Below are positions 27,326 to 36,140 of a stretch of 64,000 nt of DNA, piece after piece. Position 1 is the first letter of the stretch, and each line of letters starts with the position of its first letter. Source of the DNA: Bacteroidota bacterium (GTDB taxonomy: Bacteria > Bacteroidota > Bacteroidia > Bacteroidales > WCHB1-69); assembly GCA_023413895.1 (NCBI GenBank), contig JAEZOU010000016.1:10046-74045 (forward strand), given 5' to 3'. Under the pieces are notes generated by a model. The model was not told the DNA's origin. It saw only the letters and a program-made list of their open reading frames with translations, and searched no databases. The position numbers were made by a program, and so were the translations under genes.

Positions 27326-30300
27326 ATGAAAGGAAATTTTAAAAATTTTACCGCAAAAGTATGGGTATTTTTATTTTGCACCTTAAGCTTTTGCTTGTTC
27401 TTGAGCACTGCACAAGCTCAGACCGAAAGAACTTTTGAAAATGCAGGTACCACTGAACAATGGCAGGTGCCTACTAATGTAACCCAAATTACCATTGAAA
27501 CTTGGGGCGCTGGCGGCGCTGGCGGATATTCTGAAGGAGAACCTTTTGATCCACATCCTGCTGCTGGTGGTGGCGGTGGTGCTTACGCAAAATCTACCAT
27601 CTCCGTTACGCCTGGCGAAATGCTAAACATTACTGTAGGTAGAGGTGGAGAAAACCCCAATGGTACTGCCAGAGATGGTGAAAACTCAAGCGTAAAAAGA
27701 GGCACTACCACTTTGGTAGAAGCAGAAGGCGGAAAATCTGTTGGTGGAACAAATACTCGTACGGGTGCGCAAGGCGGACAAGCCTCTAACTCTATTGGAG
27801 ATGTAAAGTACAGCGGGGGAAATGGTGGAGACTCATCTGAGAGCGGTCCAAATTGCGCTGGAGGCGGTGGCGGGGCTGCTGGTGATGACCAAGGAAACGG
27901 GGAAGATGGGGAAGATGGATCTAGTACTTCTTTAGGTGGAGATGGTGGTACCGGTGGACAAGCTATTAATAATCCATTCCGAGGCCATGGAGGAGATGGT
28001 TTCCTCAGCAATACTTTTACTGGATGGGCAGGTGAAGGCAATAATGGTCTAAATTTCGGAGGTGGAGGCGGAGGTTCCGTTTCTATATCCACAAATAATA
28101 ATAATGCTGGTGGCAAAGGTGCACAAGGTTATATCCGTATCTCTTACGAGGAAGCTTTGCAAGTTTCTTATGTTTTGAATGGTGCTACAAATCCAACTGA
28201 GATTCAACCAGGTATGATTAACCCTGGTGATCCTATGATTAGTGTACAACCTGGCACTGTTACCAAAGATAACCACACTTTTGAAGGCTGGTTCTACGAT
28301 GCTGCTTTCACACAATCTGTTGATTGGACTGCAAATTGTACACAAACTAGCAATTTTATTCTCTACGCAAAATGGACACTTAACCCAGTAACCGTTTATT
28401 TCAACACAAACGGAGGAAACCCTATTCCATTAGCTAAACAGATTACAATTGGCGATGCTATGAGTACCGTACAGCCAGCAACAAACCCAGCTCGTACTGG
28501 TTATAACTTTGTAGGTTGGTGCTATGATGAAGCGCTTACCAATGCTGTAGTTTGGAGCGACACTTGCACAGCAACTACAGATTTCACCCTCTACGCAAAA
28601 TGGGAAAGTGCATTGGCAGCTACTTCCACTAAAGTAAAAGATGTAACCTGCTACGGTGGAACCGATGGAGAAATTAAGATCAATATTTCAAATGGTGTAG
28701 CTCCTTTCACCTATACCCTTACTGGTACTGAAACTCGTAATAACGTATCAGCTAATTTAGGCGAGAATGATGTAGAAAACTTGGCTGCTGGTTCTTATAA
28801 TATCACTGTAAAAGATAATTCAGGTAAGGTAGTTCCTGCAACTCCTGCTCAAATTACCATTGAACAACCTGCAGAAATGACTGCCGTAACCTTAACCACA
28901 AATACTGACCTTTGCGGAACCAACATAACTGCAATTGAAATGACCGCTTCTGGCGAAACGGGATACACATATACTTGGGCGGTAGATCCTGCTGTTAATA
29001 CGCAAGAAAGCGGAACAGGCAATAACATAATGACCATTTCTAATTTGGGTACTAACACTACATTTAATTATAGTGTTACCGCAACAAATACAGCTGGTTG
29101 TACGAAAACAGCTACAAAAACAATTGCCATTGGCACTGCGCAAGTAGAAATCATTACCACAGATGCTGATCTTTGCTACGATGAAACCACAACTCTTACT
29201 GCAAATGGAGCGAACATCTCATCTTACGAATGGTCAACAGGTGCAACAACTAATAGTATCACAACCCCTGCTCAAGCAGTTGGTACCAAAACATATTCCG
29301 TTACTATCACCAACATCTCTGGCTGCACAGCTACCGATGATATTACCATTACCACCCAAGCTGCTGTTGAAACTGTTTCTGGCATTACTCTAGACATCTG
29401 CACAGGTAATGGTTTCAGCTACACACCAAACACAAGCAGCACAACCCTTAAATATACTTGGACTATCGATAGCAACAAAGTCGTAACAGGCGTAGCACCA
29501 CAATCCACACCTACTACTGCTCCTATTACTGGAAGCAATTTGGTAAACAACAGCAATGAAATTCAAACCGTAGTTTACGAAGTTACTCCTTGGGAAGGTA
29601 GCTGCTCTGGAACTCCATTTACCGTAACTATTAATGTTAAACCAAGCATAAAGAACGCAACCACATCTTTCGACAATTATCCTGTTTATATAACCCTCTA
29701 TTATGGTGCTTGCGATACATTATATAATGTACCTACTCCTACTTATACTACAAATTACGAAGGAACTCTTACACTTAGTAATAATGTTTCTTCTGTAAAT
29801 AGCGGCACGATTTTGGGACGTATTGCTCCTGGCACACATCCTATCGTTTGGACACTTACTGACGAATGTGGAAATCCACAAAGTTATACTAAAAACTATA
29901 TTGTAAGCTATCCACCATGTGGAACAGATTTAACTGCAATTGATACCGATAACAACACCTATCAAACCGTACGTATTGGTTGTGAATGTTGGACAAAGAG
30001 CAACTTAAGAACTACAACTTATAGTGATGGTTCAGACGTTGCATTTGCAAGAGCTTACAGCAGCCAAGCTTATCCCGATACAACTGCCAATAAAGCTAAC
30101 TTTGGTTTACTTTATACTTGGTACTCGGCAGTTAATGTAGCAGAAGGAAACGATACTGCAGAACCAGCAGTAAAAACTGCTGCTGGTAGTGGTTACCCAT
30201 ACGTTCAAGGTGTTTGTCCTGAAGGTTGGGCAATTCCATCAATGGCACAATATTACAATGCTGTTTCAACAGTTTCTAATATTGATGGTATGAAATCTAC

Positions 30301-30550
30301 CGACATCAACAAATGGTTACCAGAACACGCAGGCACTGACGAAAGCGGATTTAGTGCTGTAGGTGCTGGTTTCTACAATGCTGGTCTTGGATTTGAGTCT
30401 TTATTAGGAAAAACTTGGTTCTGGTCATACGATCAAAACATCCACACTGCTCAAGCGGCATCAATCGGATACTATTGTATTGAAATGTTAAATGAAGAAC
30501 AACCCAAAGGAATGGGATTCAGTGTAAGATGTATTAAGAGAGACAACTAA
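27326..30550 (+). CDS. Large mosaic surface protein: Gly-rich, InlB, SprB and FISUMP domains
   Basis: The 1074-residue protein has a signal peptide ending near AQAQ (residue 32). A glycine-rich domain (about 40-270, with many GGGGG runs) is followed by two Listeria-Bacteroides (InlB B) repeats (about 280-355 and 357-430, each ending in LYAKW), an SprB-type repeat (about 432-525, DVTCYGGTDGEIKINISNG), Ig/PKD-like repeats (about 526-870) and a C-terminal FISUMP domain (about 875-1074, with WTKSNL and GFSVRCIKRDN). It is probably a secreted or surface adhesin. No T9SS sorting domain is visible at the C-terminus. It is monocistronic, bounded by a promoter and a strong terminator. Confidence 0.82.
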   Translation: MKGNFKNFTAKVWVFLFCTLSFCLFLSTAQAQTERTFENAGTTEQWQVPTNVTQITIETWGAGGAGGYSEGEPFDPHPAAGGGGGAYAKSTISVTPGEMLNITVGRGGENPNGTARDGENSSVKRGTTTLVEAEGGKSVGGTNTRTGAQGGQASNSIGDVKYSGGNGGDSSESGPNCAGGGGGAAGDDQGNGEDGEDGSSTSLGGDGGTGGQAINNPFRGHGGDGFLSNTFTGWAGEGNNGLNFGGGGGGSVSISTNNNNAGGKGAQGYIRISYEEALQVSYVLNGATNPTEIQPGMINPGDPMISVQPGTVTKDNHTFEGWFYDAAFTQSVDWTANCTQTSNFILYAKWTLNPVTVYFNTNGGNPIPLAKQITIGDAMSTVQPATNPARTGYNFVGWCYDEALTNAVVWSDTCTATTDFTLYAKWESALAATSTKVKDVTCYGGTDGEIKINISNGVAPFTYTLTGTETRNNVSANLGENDVENLAAGSYNITVKDNSGKVVPATPAQITIEQPAEMTAVTLTTNTDLCGTNITAIEMTASGETGYTYTWAVDPAVNTQESGTGNNIMTISNLGTNTTFNYSVTATNTAGCTKTATKTIAIGTAQVEIITTDADLCYDETTTLTANGANISSYEWSTGATTNSITTPAQAVGTKTYSVTITNISGCTATDDITITTQAAVETVSGITLDICTGNGFSYTPNTSSTTLKYTWTIDSNKVVTGVAPQSTPTTAPITGSNLVNNSNEIQTVVYEVTPWEGSCSGTPFTVTINVKPSIKNATTSFDNYPVYITLYYGACDTLYNVPTPTYTTNYEGTLTLSNNVSSVNSGTILGRIAPGTHPIVWTLTDECGNPQSYTKNYIVSYPPCGTDLTAIDTDNNTYQTVRIGCECWTKSNLRTTTYSDGSDVAFARAYSSQAYPDTTANKANFGLLYTWYSAVNVAEGNDTAEPAVKTAAGSGYPYVQGVCPEGWAIPSMAQYYNAVSTVSNIDGMKSTDINKWLPEHAGTDESGFSAVGAGFYNAGLGFESLLGKTWFWSYDQNIHTAQAASIGYYCIEMLNEEQPKGMGFSVRCIKRDN

Positions 30551-30572
30551 TAAACTCTAAAATATTACACAA

Positions 30573-30610
30573 TAATGCCCCACAAGTTTTGTTTAACTTA
30601 TGGGGCATTA
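30573..30610. terminator. Bidirectional terminator between convergent genes
   Basis: A long hairpin pairs TAATGCCCCA (30573-30582) with TGGGGCATTA (30601-30610), and AAGTT with AACTT inside one mismatch, around a six-base loop. It separates the surface protein gene from the converging winged-helix gene and can act in both directions. Confidence 0.8.
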
Positions 30611-30633
30611 CTTATTTTGTTAGTGTTAAATTT

Positions 30634-30813
30634 TTATTTTGCGGGTTCCCATTTGCAACGGACAGGCGAAATTATTGCGCCCTCATCTTTGAGTTGTTTC
30701 ATTGCTTTATCAACTTCTTTGCGGTCTAAGCCACTAAGTTCTGCAATTTTACCAGCATTTAAAGGTTCTCCTGCACCTTTCATTGTTTCTAATACTTTCT
30801 CTTTAGTTTCCAT
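30634..30813 (-). CDS. Small winged-helix DNA-binding protein (59 residues)
   Basis: A minus-strand frame from ATG 30813 to TAA 30634 encodes 59 residues starting METKEKVLETMKGAGEPLNA. The next stretch, GKIAELSGLDRKEVDKAMKQ, is a clear helix-turn-helix, followed by LKDEGAIISPVRCKWEPAK, the wing. It resembles a family of tiny winged-helix regulators found in Bacteroides and some archaea, and the length is normal for that family. It lies beyond the bidirectional terminator. The target genes are unknown. Confidence 0.8.
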   Translation of the reverse strand: METKEKVLETMKGAGEPLNAGKIAELSGLDRKEVDKAMKQLKDEGAIISPVRCKWEPAK

Positions 30814-30964
30814 AATTCTGATTTTGTTTTAATTTTTGCCTATAACGAAAAATCCTTTGGCATTAGTATGCTTTCTCAAGATAAAAATCGTCCATTCTTC
30901 AAACTTTGATTTATTGAAAAGTAATCTTTCACCCAAAATTCATCTCAAATTTCGATAAAATTGA

Positions 30965-30972
30965 TAATTTTG
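30965..30972 (+). promoter_or_regulatory. -7 element of crcB
   Basis: TAATTTTG matches TAnnTTTG, 46 bases before the crcB start. The leader is too short and too AT-rich to contain the conserved core of a fluoride riboswitch. Confidence 0.5.
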
Positions 30973-31018
30973 CAGAATAAATAAAGAGAAATAGAAAGAA
31001 GCAAATAAATATCCATTT

Positions 31019-31396
31019 ATGATGAAATCATTATTAATTGTTGGCATTGGTAGCTTTTTCGGAGGCGCACTGAGGTACTATTTATCTTCTCTAATGAAAA
31101 CTGTTTGTAATCAAGATTTTCCTTGGGGCACATTACTTGTGAACCTCATCGGATGCTTTCTGTTTGGCGTAGTTTTTGCAATTTTCAACAGAGTAAGTTC
31201 GCCTACCAATACATGGTGTTTACTGCTTACTACTGGGGTATGTGGAGGATTCACCACATTCTCTGCATTTGCTCATGAAAGCGTACAAATGCTTCAGAAC
31301 GGAAATCTTTTGGGATTTGCCAGTTATATCGTTATAAGCATTATCTTAGGACTTCTTTTGATTGCATTAGGATATTGGATTGTAAAAATAGTGTAG
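31019..31396 (+). CDS. crcB: Fluoride channel CrcB/FluC
   Basis: The 125-residue protein has four membrane helices. Family motifs are GGALRYYLSS (about 15-24), the helix NLIGCFLFGVVFAIFN and TTGVCGGFTTFSAFAHE (about 71-87), which carries the Phe-box and Thr residues of the fluoride pore. It forms a dual-topology dimer exporting fluoride. A second ATG three bases downstream (31022) is an equally good start. The DUF1294 gene follows after nine bases. Confidence 0.93.
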   Translation: MMKSLLIVGIGSFFGGALRYYLSSLMKTVCNQDFPWGTLLVNLIGCFLFGVVFAIFNRVSSPTNTWCLLLTTGVCGGFTTFSAFAHESVQMLQNGNLLGFASYIVISIILGLLLIALGYWIVKIV

Positions 31397-31405
31397 GAGA
31401 TTCGC

Positions 31406-31675
31406 ATGGAAAGTTCTATATTCATCAACTATCTCATTATTATTAATATAGTTACATTTTTTATATATGGGATAGATAAATATAAAGCGAAGAAAAGCCA
31501 ATGGAGAGTTTCAGAAAAAATTTTGATTACACTTGCCATTCTTGGCGGCAGCATTGGGGCGTGGATTGGAATAAAAACCTGGCGCCATAAAACTAAACAT
31601 CAAAAATTTAAATTGGGCATTCCTATTATAATGGTAATACAAATATGTTTATTGATATACTTGTTTTGCAGATAA
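31406..31675 (+). CDS. DUF1294 membrane protein
   Basis: The 89-residue protein has three hydrophobic helices. The central motif YGIDKYKAKKSQWRVSE (about 21-37), then LAILGGSIGAWIG and WRHKTKHQKFKLG are the hallmarks of DUF1294. An AGGAGA sequence lies five bases before the ATG. It is probably co-transcribed with crcB. The function of the family is unknown. Confidence 0.85.
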   Translation: MESSIFINYLIIINIVTFFIYGIDKYKAKKSQWRVSEKILITLAILGGSIGAWIGIKTWRHKTKHQKFKLGIPIIMVIQICLLIYLFCR

Positions 31676-31820
31676 AACATAGGGGGAATTGGCTTCTGAA
31701 GCGAAGAGTGGATTACAAAATAAGACTTGTAAATAGACAATTTAACGAGAATCCTAAATCTTTCGGAATAGGGTTTTCAGATAGTATAATATATTAACTA
31801 ACTGAGAATCTATATTTTAA

Positions 31821-31845
31821 AAGGCGACCTTAATAAGGCCGCCTT
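31821..31845 (-). terminator. Terminator of the secretion operon
   Basis: AAGGCG (31821-31826) pairs with CGCCTT (31840-31845), continued by CCTT/AAGG with one mismatch around an AAT loop. On the minus strand it lies 12 bases after the PQQ lipoprotein stop and is followed by TTTTAAAAT. It could also end crcB transcripts. Confidence 0.7.
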
Positions 31846-31857
31846 AATCTAAAGTAA

Positions 31858-33132
31858 CTAACCTACAATATTTTTTATATCAATACAAAGAATTTTATTG
31901 AAAGTGGTACAATAGAGCAAACCTGTTGCAGGGTCAATGGTTACACCACCTTTGAAATCATATTTAGGAGATGAGAATTTCCAAACTATCTCACCAGTTG
32001 TTGTAGAAATTGCTAATAAATCGTGGTCATAAACCTTATTTCCTGTACAGAAAATCAATCCATTGTAGATAGCCATTTGACTAACACTTGCAGGACAATA
32101 ATAATATGCCTTTTTCCAGATTTCAGCACCATTTTCTATATTGAGGCAATAATATTTTCCGGTGTAGGTTTGAATGTAGAGTCTGCCATTATCGAGCAGA
32201 GGAGGAGTGTATGTGAGATTATCATTAGAGAAATATTTCTGCCAAACCACGTCACCCGTATTAATATCAAGGCAATGCATTGAGTGTGTACAACAGAAAA
32301 TTACAAGATTATTATGGATAATAGGAAGGAAATTTTTAGGATCTTCGTTAGTTGTAAAATTCTCTTTTTGCCATTCGACTTTTCTTTGAGTAAGGTTATA
32401 GCAATTGGCAATTAGCGAGAAATCCATTGCCGTATAATCCCAATAAAGGAAAGTATATAGGAGAAGTGTATCAAAATTTGAATTTATGGTATAAGCAACA
32501 GACATTGGCAGACAATTCATATCGTGTCCAGACACACCACCAAATGTTTGAAACATTTCAAATTGTCCATTTTCAGAAATCAATCTTCCGATAGATCCGT
32601 AGCTATTGTAACCTGACAAAGCAAGACCAACCAAAACATCTTTTCCTATTGGGTTAACAAAATTCATTGGCCAAACGCCTGCTTCGCTATAGGTCCAAAG
32701 TTGTTGTTGTCCCGACAACGAATAAGCCTGATATTTTTCCTCATCTACAAAAACGAGTAGATCATTATTATTTCCAGCGATTGTAAAATCGTTAATCGGT
32801 TCTGATGTAAGCGTAGCCAATCCACATTCACTAACGGGCCAATCTTGTGCAAAATCACCCGTAAGTTTGTCATAGACAGCAATTCCATGTCGAGGCGTTG
32901 ACATTTGTTCATAATCTAAAGCAGAAGCATAAATCAGTTTATCTCCTGAAATTTTTAGAGGGAGGGAAGATACAGAAAGGCTATCGGTTACGATATTTCT
33001 CTGCCATAGAATAGCAACATCCTCATCTGTGTATGTAGGAGTTGTATCATCTCCTCCATTGGAATCTTTGCATGAATAAGTTAATGCACTTAAGATAAAT
33101 AAAGCTAAGAAAAAGATAGTTTTTGGTTTCAT
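31858..33132 (-). CDS. PQQ-like beta-propeller lipoprotein
   Basis: The 424-residue protein has a lipoprotein signal (LSALTYSC, Cys21). The mature part consists of repeating blades typical of PQQ-binding-like (BamB/quinoprotein) propellers, for example INTGDVVWQKYF, LYIQTYTGKYYCLNIENGAE and ISTTTGEIVWKFSS. No PQQ-dependent dehydrogenase active site is evident, so it is more likely a binding or scaffold propeller. It is the third gene of an operon with a lipase-like and a T9SS-cargo gene, which suggests a role in handling or anchoring secreted proteins. Confidence 0.78.
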   Translation of the reverse strand: MKPKTIFFLALFILSALTYSCKDSNGGDDTTPTYTDEDVAILWQRNIVTDSLSVSSLPLKISGDKLIYASALDYEQMSTPRHGIAVYDKLTGDFAQDWPVSECGLATLTSEPINDFTIAGNNNDLLVFVDEEKYQAYSLSGQQQLWTYSEAGVWPMNFVNPIGKDVLVGLALSGYNSYGSIGRLISENGQFEMFQTFGGVSGHDMNCLPMSVAYTINSNFDTLLLYTFLYWDYTAMDFSLIANCYNLTQRKVEWQKENFTTNEDPKNFLPIIHNNLVIFCCTHSMHCLDINTGDVVWQKYFSNDNLTYTPPLLDNGRLYIQTYTGKYYCLNIENGAEIWKKAYYYCPASVSQMAIYNGLIFCTGNKVYDHDLLAISTTTGEIVWKFSSPKYDFKGGVTIDPATGLLYCTTFNKILCIDIKNIVG

Positions 33133-33157
33133 AATATTATGGATTTTATTGGATTAA

Positions 33158-34735
33158 TTAATTTCCTTGTTGTTTAGGACTCGTATAAAAGAATGCACCA
33201 TAATTGCCATTAAACAAATTGTTCAAGAACTCTTTAAAGCCACAATCATTACGAACTTGCATGTGTGAAGAGCCTTGTGACCCTGCTCCAGCTTCACAAT
33301 CACCATAAATTTTAATAGGGGTATGTGTTGCAGAGGTGAGGTCAGCAGCACTTTCAGCAAGAACAATACCATCGTTGAGTTTATTTTCGAAAACAATTTG
33401 CCAAGAATCTCCTCCAAGAGACAATCCATTCAAATAGTTATTGATGGAGGTGACAGCATCTTGTGTAAATCCATATTCAGGCCATAGAACACGATTTACA
33501 CTATTTAAAATGCGATTAACATGAACCTCCTTGGCACCAATTACATTTTTCCAACAATTATCAGCGTTGTCGAACCATTCCACACCTTCTTGCCAATTTA
33601 TCATTCTATTATAGAACATCTGAGCATGAAGATATGCACCTAACCAAACCAAGGGTAGCCAATAGGTATGATTTGCAACATTCATACTATTTTCATAACG
33701 AGCTTCATTAACGAGGTAGTTACTATTATAATATTGGTATGCAGGATAAATGAACGTGTTGTAAAAGTTCCAATCGTCATTAGCTTCAAAAGGTGCTGCA
33801 TCATTCGGATTATGGATCAACCAATTGGCTGTTCTCCAAAAAAGGTTGTCTTGGTCCTCTACAGCATACGCTGAGAGCTTATGTAAATTATTGTAAATAG
33901 GATAGATACTATCTTGATTTAGTACATCAATAAAAGGTGCATCTACACAATAGTCGGCCGTAATAGATTGATAGTAATCGCTAAAAAATGCAGGCAGCAA
34001 TTGTTGACTAATGACATTGCAAACTCCGTTCGTAATGGTATAATCTTTATCTAAAACATGCAGAATTATATCAATCCAGAAATTACTACTTGCAGGACCT
34101 TTGATTAAAGAGCGGCAAGCATCTTCAGCCATATCTTGAATTTTATAGCGGTTGTTTAAAATCTTTGCACCTTGAAGCGGTCCTGTTACATTAACAAACC
34201 CACCATAACCCAATCCATACCAAGGATAGGGGTCATCTCCTGTTGCGTCAAGATGTAAAACGGTACGCCCAACCACTCCACCTTGACTATGACCAAAAAT
34301 GATTGCTCTTGCTGGATCTAGTCCATAATTGAGAATATCTTGTTGTGCTTGTAAACGTATATCATCGCGGATTTGATAGGCTGCTGTATTTAGTGTTCCA
34401 TTAACGCTATGTGTATAATCTAAACGTGTAACAAAACAATTACGCGCAAGAAATCCTGGAATATGCAACTCCTCATCCCAACAAGCATCAGAAGCGACTG
34501 TCCACGATGACCGATCTCCTCCTAAACCATGTATAAAATATAGTCTTCGAAAATCACCATTGGTCTCTGGCTCAGGAATGGGTTGGATAACGAAATCGTC
34601 TGGATTAAAAGGTGTGGTAAATGAGGAATCAAACCCAATGGGTATATGTCCATACAAAGAATCTATTTGACACCACACGTTGCTCATACTACAAATGAAA
34701 AGAGAGCATAAAAATATAATTTTTTTCATAATCAT
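33158..34735 (-). CDS. Secreted alpha/beta-hydrolase (lipase-like)
   Basis: The 525-residue protein has a signal peptide (MKKIIFLCSLFICSMSNVWC; an ATG at 34729 is an equally good start). The alpha/beta-hydrolase core has an oxyanion-type FIHGLGGDRSSW (about 68-79) and the nucleophile elbow IFGHSQGGVVGR (Ser150). The C-terminus carries no recognised T9SS domain. It probably cleaves lipids or esters outside the cell, but the substrate is unknown. It sits 13 bases after the T9SS-cargo gene and 25 bases before the PQQ lipoprotein. Confidence 0.75.
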   Translation of the reverse strand: MIMKKIIFLCSLFICSMSNVWCQIDSLYGHIPIGFDSSFTTPFNPDDFVIQPIPEPETNGDFRRLYFIHGLGGDRSSWTVASDACWDEELHIPGFLARNCFVTRLDYTHSVNGTLNTAAYQIRDDIRLQAQQDILNYGLDPARAIIFGHSQGGVVGRTVLHLDATGDDPYPWYGLGYGGFVNVTGPLQGAKILNNRYKIQDMAEDACRSLIKGPASSNFWIDIILHVLDKDYTITNGVCNVISQQLLPAFFSDYYQSITADYCVDAPFIDVLNQDSIYPIYNNLHKLSAYAVEDQDNLFWRTANWLIHNPNDAAPFEANDDWNFYNTFIYPAYQYYNSNYLVNEARYENSMNVANHTYWLPLVWLGAYLHAQMFYNRMINWQEGVEWFDNADNCWKNVIGAKEVHVNRILNSVNRVLWPEYGFTQDAVTSINNYLNGLSLGGDSWQIVFENKLNDGIVLAESAADLTSATHTPIKIYGDCEAGAGSQGSSHMQVRNDCGFKEFLNNLFNGNYGAFFYTSPKQQGN

Positions 34736-34748
34736 CAGTTTTTAAGAT

Positions 34749-35834
34749 TTATTTTTTGATAATTTTTTGTGATTCCTCATTTTTTCCGCTTCGACAATAT
34801 AAAATATAATTACCCGAAGGGAGGAATGACACATCAATTTCCACAGGAATTCCTGTTTCTATCTTTCTAGTAATCAACTTTTTACCTGACATATCAAAGA
34901 GTGAAACTTCTGCCATTTCCTTCTCTCCATCCATAACTGTTACTATAATTTTATTCTCCACTGGATTGGGATAGACGGATAACATAAATAGATTTATTGA
35001 TTCATTATATTCCTGCATTATCAACTCTTTTGTATTAAAATTGCTAACTCTTTGAGAAAAATCCACCATTTTTTTGCCTTTTTTGTCGATTACATAATAA
35101 TTTTTATAGACACAATTTTCGACCCTCTCTACACGAATTCCATTTATCTCTTTGTAGTTTGTTCTAATGTGCATTGTAGGAATATAATAACCATTTACCC
35201 TTTTATAAAATGTTGATATTGAATTATCAACGGCTCTACCATCATAGGCAATAATCTCTACAATATAATTTCTAAAATCTATAATAGTAAAAATATTTTG
35301 TATTTCTGCTTTTATAACACCCCTACGTGAGTCAAAATTAGCCCGAAACCCATCTTGTAGAAACCTATTAAAAATATCACGAGGATTTTGATCAAAAAGG
35401 CCGTTATAGATTCCAAATTGCTCAACTTCACGATCGCTGAGCGGAAAAACATTCACGTTATCTGTGTCTGTAGGATGGCGAAGAATATTCCCTTGATGGT
35501 CTAAAAGTGTCATTCCTTGTTGGTCACAAATTCTTTTTCCCACCTCATTGGAAAAATCGTTCTGAAATCTTGGCGCATTTAAATATGTATTGATTGTAGT
35601 TATCATGTTGTTATGATCTATGAGTATTTTACACTCTTCATTTTCAGGTTCTTTCTGCATCTGAATTAAATCCAAATCTCCCAAAACATGGATATCTGTC
35701 TTTTCTGGAATTGAATAAGTTGTGGTTGTATAGGTCGAGTAACCAACCTCCCGTTTATATCGCTGAGCTCTCGCTTCTAATACATTTATAATAAGTATTG
35801 ATGAGATGATAATTAGTTTTGCTAGTGTTTTCAT
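34749..35834 (-). CDS. T9SS cargo protein of unknown function
   Basis: The 361-residue protein has a signal peptide (MKTLAKLIIISSILIINVLEARAQ) and a C-terminal type A T9SS sorting domain (about 283-361): LSVYPNPVENKIIVTVMDGE, SLFDMSGKKL and LPSGNYILYC, ending in KIIKK. The central part (about 30-280) is not recognised. It is the first gene of a three-gene operon whose -7 element lies 127 bases upstream. The protein is expected to be translocated across the outer membrane and attached or released. Confidence 0.72.
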   Translation of the reverse strand: MKTLAKLIIISSILIINVLEARAQRYKREVGYSTYTTTTYSIPEKTDIHVLGDLDLIQMQKEPENEECKILIDHNNMITTINTYLNAPRFQNDFSNEVGKRICDQQGMTLLDHQGNILRHPTDTDNVNVFPLSDREVEQFGIYNGLFDQNPRDIFNRFLQDGFRANFDSRRGVIKAEIQNIFTIIDFRNYIVEIIAYDGRAVDNSISTFYKRVNGYYIPTMHIRTNYKEINGIRVERVENCVYKNYYVIDKKGKKMVDFSQRVSNFNTKELIMQEYNESINLFMLSVYPNPVENKIIVTVMDGEKEMAEVSLFDMSGKKLITRKIETGIPVEIDVSFLPSGNYILYCRSGKNEESQKIIKK

Positions 35835-35960
35835 ATTTTATATTTTTAGAGTTTATATTATTTGTACTAGATACCTGCCCTAACGGACAGGCAACATCGG
35901 CTTTTTGATAATATATTTTTTCATAGTTATAGAATTGATAATTATTGCGGATCCACGCTG

Positions 35961-35968
35961 CAAATATA
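35961..35968 (-). promoter_or_regulatory. -7 element of the secretion operon
   Basis: The top strand CAAATATA reads TATATTTG on the minus strand, matching TAnnTTTG. The leader to the start at 35834 is about 120 bases and contains a small hairpin. Confidence 0.5.
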
Positions 35969-36078
35969 GATAAAATTAAAATACATTTAACATTTTTATA
36001 GTAATTTATATCTAATCTAAACAATAACATTTTTATCTAAAGTGTTAAGAAACAAAAAATCAGAAAAAGCGTTTATTA

Positions 36079-36110
36079 TTTGCATCATATACAAATAAGT
36101 TGTATCTTTG
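36079..36110 (+). promoter_or_regulatory. Full Bacteroidetes promoter of pgk
   Basis: TTTG (36079-36082) and TATCTTTG (36103-36110) with a 20-base spacer match the consensus in both boxes. The start codon follows 30 bases downstream. Confidence 0.8.
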
Positions 36111-36140
36111 CCCGTAATATTTATCATAAAACAATCTCTT

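Larger units (their letters stand above)
35835..36140. other. Intergenic region between divergent operons
   Basis: This 306-base gap contains the minus-strand promoter of the secretion operon (35961-35968), an imperfect hairpin CCTGCCC/GGACAGG at 35874-35891 in its leader, and the pgk promoter (36079-36110). No gene is evident. Confidence 0.55.

Noticed and set aside
27583..28116. Minus-strand 177-residue proline-rich open frame
   Set aside because: It is the antisense of the glycine-rich part of the surface protein (Gly codons GGN give Pro on the other strand) and lacks its own promoter or signals.
30814..31018. Fluoride riboswitch upstream of crcB
   Set aside because: The conserved core of the crcB motif is not visible, and the leader from the -7 element to the start is short.
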